From Rhizodiscina lignyota (lineage: Eukaryota; Ascomycota; Dothideomycetes; Aulographales; Rhizodiscinaceae): a DNA stretch of 64,000 bases. The notes below the pieces were generated by a model that saw nothing but the letters and a program-made list of their open reading frames with translations, did not search any database and was not told where the DNA came from. Each line of letters begins with the position of its first letter. The first letter of the stretch is position 1. The DNA lies in assembly GCA_010015805.1 (NCBI GenBank), contig ML978122.1:1150453-1214452 (forward strand), in the 5' to 3' direction. A program made the position numbers and the translations under genes. Positions 57,387 to 64,000 of the stretch are shown in pieces.

Positions 57387-57713
57387 ATGCACTTTAACAG
57401 AGATCAGGCACTCACACCAGACTCACGCATCAGTCGCACAGGCGTCCGCAGCGCAAGCGATGGGACTACTCTCACGGTCTGGACATCAACGTTTGGGGAG
57501 TTTCAGTTCGAGGTCTTGATGACCCTGCTCCTCGGGAGAGGCATCAAGGACCACAAAGGCACGCGCTTGGGGTTCCACCTGCTTCACCCCGCGTGGTCAG
57601 GCGTCGGCAGGGTGCACGCTTGCTTGTGCGAGGTGCATCTTGTCGGCCTTGCAGTGGTGTCGTGGTTGCTGTCCGCAGCACCTCAGGGTTGGGTCGCGGA
57701 GGATCACAGGACA

Positions 57714-57808
57714 AAAGCATGTTTTGAGGGGCATTTGTACTTTGTTTTTTGCTTTCCTTTTTCAGCATGTTTTGAGGGGCGCTTGTGTTTTGTTTTCTTT
57801 CTTTCTTT
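57714..57808 (+). repeat. Tandem duplication, unit about 47 bp, two copies
   Basis: AGCATGTTTTGAGGGGC begins both units (about 57717 and 57764). Each continues with TTGT and a T-rich tail (TTTGTTTT...CTTTC). The units abut. Confidence 0.65.
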
Positions 57809-58377
57809 AGTCTTGATTTCTGGTCTGCGGCTCACTTTTTTTGTATTTCGGACAGGCGTTTGGGGAGTTTTGTCATTTTTTGTAGAGCTCGCAGCGAATC
57901 AAGACGCTTTTCATCCAACACCGTTCACCTCTTGCCAATCGTGACTTCAGAATATCATAGTGTGATTCGCCATTCGCCATCGTATGAGCTCTGAGCAGTA
58001 TTGTCTGAGAGTAGCCGAATACATCAGATGCCGCAAAGCAGGATGCAATACTTTTCTCCGTACGACTTCTCCAATGCCCTTGTTTTGGAAATTTTGAGCC
58101 CGCTGTAGCAGAAGAATCTCCCACCGAATGGGAGAGAATTATTTCATGGCTTCAGAACCTACCTCTCGGCATTAGCATCGCAGGAATATTCGCCATTTGG
58201 ATGAGATGACGTTCGCCGTGGCACCCCTGCGCATGAATTGAATGACTCGCGTGTGGCATTGATCATTGGCCAATCGTCGACGCGTTCGACGCGTCTCCCT
58301 TAAAATGACCTCGATATAACTGTATTCTGCACCGTGTAGAATTGCAAAACTCCGACAATTTCGCTTTCACGTCTATC

Positions 58378-59525
58378 ATGAGCGCAGAAGTCGCAAAGAA
58401 ACGCGGCCGTCCACGAAAAGCGGACGTGGAGGTGTCCAAGGCTCAGGCCGTAGCGAAAAATTTGGCTGATGTCAAACCGAACTCCACCGACAAAGCACGA
58501 AGCAAGCCGAAGCAGCTTGATCAGCAGAAAGCGCCGGCCCAAGTATCACAGGGGACTGTAAAGATCCCAGAAGTGAAAACACAGGCACCAAAGACATCGT
58601 CTCGAGCAAAAGCAGGCCCGACGTCAAAGACTTCCTCCAAGATACTAAAAGCTCTAGAAGAGAGCGGCGCGTCAAAACCATTCACAGCTCCACAGACACC
58701 TATACACGCTCCGCTAGAGGTACCTGTATCACTGGATTCCAAATTGGACACCGCAGCGTCAGGCTCTGGGGCGGATTTACATCAAACTCCCTTGGCTGAA
58801 CCGTCCGAATCATTCCTCGGAGAGCGATCAACAGATGCCAATTTGACGACAAAGAATATTGAATCTATCTCTACAGGTGCAGACCCGCCTGCAATGCCAG
58901 TTCAGAGAGTGCCAGTGCCCCAGATTGTGTCGCAGACTTTTACGCCAACAGCTGCGCTGCTCAAAGACAAGTCACCTTCCAAAGCACCAAGCATTCAAGC
59001 CACGGCATCTTCAGATCCCAAACCATCTTCCAACACCGCCTCGATCAAGAGTCCACCGGCCACACGGTCGTCAGTACCTACAAAGGGCAACGTCAAACCA
59101 CCTGGTAAACCTCCAAGTTCTCCGAGCCCGCCGAAGCCTATCAGCCCTCCTCGCAGAGATCCGATGCGTCCGACAATTCCATCAGTAGCTTCTGGCACCG
59201 TTGATGCGAAGCCGAAACCAAAAGGGCTTCCTGGGACATACAAGCAAAATGCTCGAAGGTGTGCTCCGTCATTCATGTTTGATAGAACAAAGTTGACAAT
59301 AAAACAGGATTACTCTCCTAATGGTTGCAATACCTGTGGTTATAGTCACCACTTACCATTTATATGAGCGATGTGAGTGGCTTTGGTCTCCTCGATGATG
59401 CCCTTGTGAATTGCTAATTTGTTGTCTTAGACGTAAATGGTATGGAACCGAAGAAGTTGCCAAGGGCTCTTACAGAACCATGGGATCAGAAGAAGGTGAT
59501 GACGGCTACCAAGAAAGATGACTAA
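58378..59525 (+). CDS. AT-hook-like, Pro/Ser/Lys-rich protein with C-terminal membrane helix
   Basis: Three exons join exactly: 58378-59258, 59308-59372, 59431-59525 (total 1041 nt, 346 residues). The start MSAEVAKKRGRPRKADVEV contains an AT-hook-like KRGRPRK core. Residues 30-290 are low-complexity (Pro, Ser, Lys, Thr) with basic SPPKPISPPRR near the end. The second exon supplies a membrane helix, ITLLMVAIPVVIVTTYHLYER, followed by a short charged tail ending TKKDD. The small middle exon is supported because it turns an otherwise stop-filled stretch into one clean helix. The mix of a DNA-binding-type motif and a tail anchor suggests an inner-nuclear-membrane or mitochondrial protein; neither is proven, and GRPRK can occur by chance in basic disordered regions. 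No family recognised. Confidence 0.68.
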
Positions 59526-59690
59526 CGGTATGCTATGATTGAATATCTGATGTCTGGTGATGACAGATCAGTCTGTTCTCATGAGGTTTCATGCCAGTAT
59601 ACGACCTCTATGAGTCGCTGTATATTCGGAATGGCGGTGCAGATATGTACAGATGCGACCTCCATTACCGCATATCTAAACAAGGACATG

Positions 59691-61734
59691 TTATAGCCTG
59701 CTCTTCCCCGAAACAATTTCTGCCCATTCGTTTACTCCAAGCGGGACATACTCGTTCCCCCTGAGCACATATAACCGATCACCATTACTAACTTTAGTGG
59801 GATCCACACCCTCCTTTCGCAGCGTTACTTTGTCCTGCTTGTGACTGTTGTTGAGGCTGGCATTCTCGACCAACCTTACAAATGTCGGAACCGCATATTG
59901 AGGTAGCCCCTTCCTTGCGTGTCTGTAGTTTCGTACATGAGCCAACATTCTATTAATTGTTGCGTTTCAACTTACCTCAATAGATTTTGCAGGTCAAATG
60001 AGGCCCTCGCAGAGTCTTCCAGAAGTATCGCAGCGCATCCGGCCCTCCCTTCATAACCTGGTACCTCGACGCCATATACATTCGCGTCGATAACTCCTTC
60101 CATGGTCCCAAGACAAGCACCAACCTCGGCTGTGCTCACATTCTCGCTCTTCCATCGAAAGGTATCGCCGAGCCTGTCATTAAAGAACCATCGGCCCTCC
60201 TCATCCCTCCTGAGCGAGTCTCCACATCGGTAATATAGGTCTCCTTTGTGAAAGACATCGCGTTCAAACTTGGAATCTGTGGCTTTGGGGTTTTTGTAGT
60301 ACCCTATGAAAGCAGACTTGTTTGGCACTGGGACAATAATCTCACCACCGATAGAATGCGGCATGCGGCGAGCAAATCCTGTTTTTGGATCACGGAATAT
60401 TTCGCCTGTTGTGCCATCTATCTCGACAGGAATGAACCGCCGGTCATTGTACCACTTCATCAATAGTCCATCGTGCCCGATTGCGTTACGGATGTAGTCG
60501 CCTTGGTGAAGAATAAGGTTAGTTTTGATATCTCCAGCGCCTCATAAAATTGAGGGAAGAAAAGTTGGCTAACCTCTGCAGACATTGAAGAATGTCACCA
60601 TGCCCTCCGTACTTCCGAAGAACTCTGCAACCGTTTCGATCCCAAATCGTTCCTGAAACCTCTTCCAAACGTCCGGTCTCAGTCCATTCCCGTATATTAG
60701 CCTTACGCAGTGCTGGCGGTCCAAAGGCGACGGAGGAGCAGCAAGCAGGTACCTACAGATCTCGCCTACATAAACAAACATTGTCGCTTTGCTCGCACGA
60801 ATGTCATTCCAGAAGTTGCTCACGGAGAACCTGCGTCCGATGCATAGCGTCACGCCCATGAGGAGACTGCCCATACTCACACTACCGGCTGTAGCGTGGC
60901 ATAACGGGACGCAGGCGTACCATCTGTCTGCATTTTTTGCGGGCAGCTTCCGTACGCCCAGGTCCGCGAACTTGCCAAATGTGATCTGGTAAGGTCTCGT
61001 AATGGGTGTCCGGACTGCCTTTGGTAGTCCAGTCGTCCCAGAAGTGTATCGTAGCGCGAGCGTAGTGGTCGCGTTGACCTGGTTCTGGAACTCCCTCGGC
61101 GGTTCCTGTGAAGGGAGCGCAGCAATCTCGGCTTTCAAGACATCGTCGAGAATGATGGGTTCGGCGCCATCCAATGAGGATTCGACTTCAGCAATGCGCT
61201 CGCGCTGCTCCATATCGCTGTCTACAAGGATGAACTTGGCTTCTGCGACTCTCACGCAATGCACCAAAGCATCACCACGAAGATGGAAGTTGAGCATAGC
61301 CGGGGCGGCGGCGATAGACGCCAGGGCGAGCCATGCGAAAATGAACTCGGCACAGTTGTTCAAGTAGAATGCAACGATGTCGCCTGGCCGAACGCCCTTC
61401 GAGATAAAGAAGGCGGCATACCGGTGGATATTTGCAAGCGTCTGGGCCCAAGTAAAAGTGGCAGTAGGCGTCCATAGGCAGTCTGCATCTGGGAAAGTCT
61501 CCGCATTGGATCGAAAGGTGCCGTAGAGATTAACTTTGTTTTGCTTTTCTGCGTAGGAGTTTAGCATAGGCAGAGGATTACGTGGGACATGGCACATGAC
61601 GAACTCAGCTTCTCAAGGTGGACTCGGCCGCGTCGGATGCTGTACAGCTCTTTGAGGTCCTTTTCGATGTGGAACTTGGCGTTTAGATAGGCAGATGCCG
61701 CGGTGGCCCCTGCAATTGCAGCGACGGCAGCCAT
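59691..61734 (-). CDS. FAT1: Very-long-chain acyl-CoA synthetase / fatty acid transporter, FAT1 type, with PTS1
   Basis: The start MAAVAAIAGATAASAYLNAK at 61734 gives a short hydrophobic N-terminus. An intron of 56 nt (about 61602-61547, with a GCTAAAC branch site) rebuilds HLEKLKKQNKVNLYGTF. The AMP-binding loop is YTSGTTGLPKA; the FATP/VLACS block is VYVGEICRYLL; EFFGSTEGM precedes a second intron near 60570. Later come GGEIIVPVPNKSAFIGYY and GDSLRRDEEGRWFFNDRLGD, another FATP signature. The C-terminus is GKSRL; SRL is a peroxisomal targeting signal type 1. Length about 620 residues, normal for Fat1. It activates very long-chain fatty acids to CoA esters, probably in peroxisomes or associated membranes. 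All motifs are intact. Confidence 0.9.
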
Positions 61735-62589
61735 GATGATGGCATATAGGATCTCTTGGCAAGTCTTGTTTAACGCTTCTAGATCTTGCTTGCGTTGTAA
61801 ATCGCGCGCACTCTCATCTGGGCATCAATTGCCTTCGGAACAGAGTCATATAATGATTCGAGCTTGAGTTTACCTGCCTGTCTATGGGCCTCGGTACCGA
61901 CCCGGCCGCGGCGTGGTCTGCTCCGCCTACGAAGATGGAGGAGAAGCTTTGCGTCTCTCTCGTTGGTGGATCCAACATTTCCTATGACTCGCAAGCGGTA
62001 ACGGCTTGGCCCTACACAGAAGCTTAGCCAAACTCTTCTCTCGCCTCCCTTTAAGTTGCGTATCTAATACGCCAGACCGAGTTGTCAGCCGTTACCGCGC
62101 GGGAACTGTTGGGTGCGGGCAGATGCTCTTTGTGGCAGCATCCCAGTTCCCAGGTTCCTCGCTCATATATCCCCTTAATTTAGGCGCATTACAGTATCTC
62201 GATGCTCGCTCATGTAAGGCTTATTGCCGCGCCATTCGCCTGCATGACGAGGTTGGAGACCCAACCTCGCTATGCTCGCGATCTGCACGACGACCCGCTC
62301 CGATCCTTAGATCCGTCGTCCCGCTTCCCCAGGCGCACCCTCAATCGACAGTTGGGGTGTAGCATGCACCTCTCTGCGGTTGAATGTCTCCTTATCCATG
62401 CATTAAAATCTCTATTTGGCCTCACTATAGCTGGAAGAGTGATAGCACCGGCGCATCACCGCACTCGTGGGTACCACGTGGAGATATAGTCACGCAATGC
62501 CTGTTTCGTGCCTCTCCTTGTTGTCTCTGAGCTTTCTTTCTCTCGCCATGTCGTCATAAATCTTTAATTTATCTGATCCAGCTCTAGCT
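61735..62589. promoter_or_regulatory. Divergent intergenic region, 855 bp
   Basis: Between the FAT1-like start (minus) and the methyltransferase start (plus). The minus ORF 61779-61994 has no domain. Both promoters should be here. Confidence 0.45.
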
Positions 62590-63956
62590 ATGGCAGAAGC
62601 AGAAGACCAAGATGTTGGGAATATAATAGGGGAGAATTTAGAAGTCGATGCATGTTTCGCTACTACCCTGCGGATTGCTCTTCATCCAATGCTAATTGCG
62701 TTCATTATTCCAGTCTTTTGGAGACCATGATTCAGGTTTTGGAGACGACGATGTGCGCTCGTACGTGAAGAACGCTCATATCCGAATGAAACGTCACCCA
62801 TATCATTCATAGAATTAACTCCTCCACAACGTCCATAAGCGAGTCCCAATTCCATTACGAACATGGGAAACGGTACCATGCTTACTCCGAAGCGCGTAAG
62901 TACACACTGGAGACCTTGAAAATCTGTACCGGACTAACTTGAATGTAGACTACGCTCTTCCAAACAACGAAGTTGGGATACATGTCCTTTCTCTTTCAAC
63001 CAGTTTCTCTAACTGACGTGGATCACAGCAAGAAATAGATCGTTTGGAACTCCAACACCGAATATGGGACATTATGCTGGGCGGAAGACTCAATCTTGCC
63101 CCTCTTTCAAGGGATATAACGCATGCAATTGATATTGGATGTGGCACTGGCGGTCAGCTCAATCAGCTCTCACTCCGCTCCTTTGTGCAATCTTTGCATC
63201 TGCTCTGACTTGATGATAACAGCATGGGCCATTGAATTCGCAGATGCCAACCCAAACTGCGATGTCATCGGTGCCGACCTCTCTCCCATCCAACCCGATG
63301 TCGTTCCCCGTAACCTCACATTCCTTGTCGACGACGCTTCCGCTGAATGGACATACTCTACCCCATTTGATTACATACACACACGCGCCATTTCCTCTGG
63401 CATCAAAGATTGGCCTGCCTTTCTTGAACAATGCTTCCGCCATCTAAAACCAGGTGGCTGGGTTGAGCTGCAGGAATTCCACCTCCCGTTCACCTGTGAT
63501 GACAGCTCTACCACTCCAGACACCGCAGTCCGAACATGGAGCGCATCACTCACTTCAGCGATCGGTAAAGCGGGAATCGATGTCTCGGCCGAGAATTCAT
63601 ACAGCCATCCCAAACGGCTGAGGGACGTTGGGTTCATCAACGTGGAGATGATAAATGCGAAGTGGCCGATTGGACCTTGGGCCCGAGGTGAGAAGGAAAA
63701 GAGGATCGGAGCCTTGTTCTTGAAGGACCTCGAGGGGAATGTAGAGAACCTCAGCAAGAGAATCATGATGGGAATGATGGGCATGCCGGAAGACGAGTTT
63801 GCCAAGACGATGGAATTGGTGCTAAGGGACATCAGAAATAGTAGACATCACATGTACATGCCCGTGTAAGTGGTGTCGATTACCAGAAAACAGCACGCTT
63901 GCTTACTGCCTGGTAGAGATATTGTTTGGGCGCAGAAACCGGTCGCTTCCACGTAG
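62590..63956 (+). CDS. LaeA-like SAM-dependent methyltransferase
   Basis: Multi-exon gene. ATG at 62590 (MAEAEDQDVGN). Exon 2 gives SFGDHDSGFGDDDVRS and exon 3 SESQFHYEHGKRYHAYSEA; exon 4 gives HYALPNNE. The next starts QEIDRLELQHRIWDIMLGGRL and carries the SAM motif DIGCGTG, completed over an intron (about 63154-63223) as GTGAWAIEFADANP. The main exon has DVIGADLSPIQPD, FDYIHTRAI, and the FRHLKPGGWVELQEF block. The frame reaches TAA at 63869, but a 51-nt intron (63866-63916, GTAAGT...GGTAG) reads on to VDIVWAQKPVAST and TAG at 63956, matching the usual family end. The first donor (near 62644) is uncertain. The family includes the secondary-metabolism regulator LaeA and many paralogues of unknown target; this is more likely a paralogue. 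Confidence 0.82.
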
Positions 63957-64000
63957 CATACAATAAGAGTGTGGTCCATGACACAGGACAGCGGTCAAGT

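Larger units (their letters stand above)
57036..58377. other. Intergenic, 1.34 kb, with two sets of direct repeats
   Basis: Holds the two repeats listed separately. The plus-strand frame 57387-57944 (185 codons) is hydrophobic and Phe-rich but crosses the T-rich repeat and has no domain, so it is not called as a gene. The region may be a long 3' UTR of the 55824 gene. Confidence 0.45.

Noticed and set aside
57387-57944. 185-codon plus-strand open frame
   Set aside because: Runs through a T-rich tandem duplication giving artificial Phe/Val stretches; no domain.
61569-61597. Internal ATG reading MCHVPRNPLP as start of the acyl-CoA synthetase
   Set aside because: Lies inside a 56-nt intron with good branch and acceptor; splicing joins a normal family N-terminus from 61734.
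1-64000. CRISPR arrays, rRNA and tRNA genes, intact transposons or virus-like elements
   Set aside because: None seen by eye on either strand; no reverse transcriptase, integrase, transposase or capsid motif in the open frames.

Overview
The window is nuclear DNA of a filamentous ascomycete (Pezizomycotina type). Genes are separate transcription units, introns are about 45-95 nt with GT...AG ends and often a CTAAC-like branch site, and the families (TRI12-type MFS, isotrichodermin-hydroxylase-like P450, DUF3431, LaeA-like methyltransferase, fungal SLATT, fungal AADC) are typical of that group. No rRNA, tRNA, CRISPR array or intact transposon was recognised. About 27 protein-coding loci are supported; most multi-exon models were joined by eye using splice signals, frame and family similarity.

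Layout. 0-6 kb: the 3' end of an EDC3-like gene, a dienelactone hydrolase gene with an apparent frameshift, a small protein with a myristoylation start and a PPAY motif, and a three-exon alpha/beta hydrolase. 6-9 kb: a Thr-rich cell-wall-like gene split by one in-frame TGA, and a secreted DUF3431 protein. 9-26.5 kb: a metabolism-rich block with an AAAP amino acid transporter, P450, TRI12-type exporter, SLATT membrane protein, second P450, short-chain dehydrogenase and AtuA-like (DUF1446) protein. No PKS, NRPS or terpene synthase lies in the window, so this block is either a tailoring/catabolic cluster or a chance grouping. 27-35 kb: secreted sialidase-fold protein, multi-pass membrane protein, PQ-loop transporter, tiny Gly-rich protein with an MGCG start, dual-specificity phosphatase.

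35-41.5 kb: a degenerate ~165-bp tandem repeat sits directly upstream of an unusual SDR that lacks the YxxxK motif. The SDR converges tail-to-tail on an aromatic-amino-acid-decarboxylase-like gene, followed by an APC-type amine/amino acid permease; together they look like a small amine-metabolism group. 41.5-45.8 kb has no gene I can support. 45.8-52.7 kb: DHA2 MFS transporter, OBG-type GTPase, and a membrane protein with a long disordered and coiled-coil tail. 52.7-55.8 kb is gene-poor and holds one copy of a dispersed repeat whose other copy lies at 47.8 kb.

55.8-64 kb: an intronless GC-rich gene encoding a single-pass membrane protein with seven degenerate internal repeats and a Cys-rich (CxxC) tail, the least explained gene in the window. 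It is followed by two sets of direct repeats, an AT-hook-like protein with a C-terminal membrane helix, a peroxisomal FAT1-type acyl-CoA synthetase ending in SRL, and a LaeA-like methyltransferase. The strongest candidates for something new are the repeat/CxxC membrane protein, the SLATT gene inside the P450/transporter block, and the TGA-split wall-protein gene.
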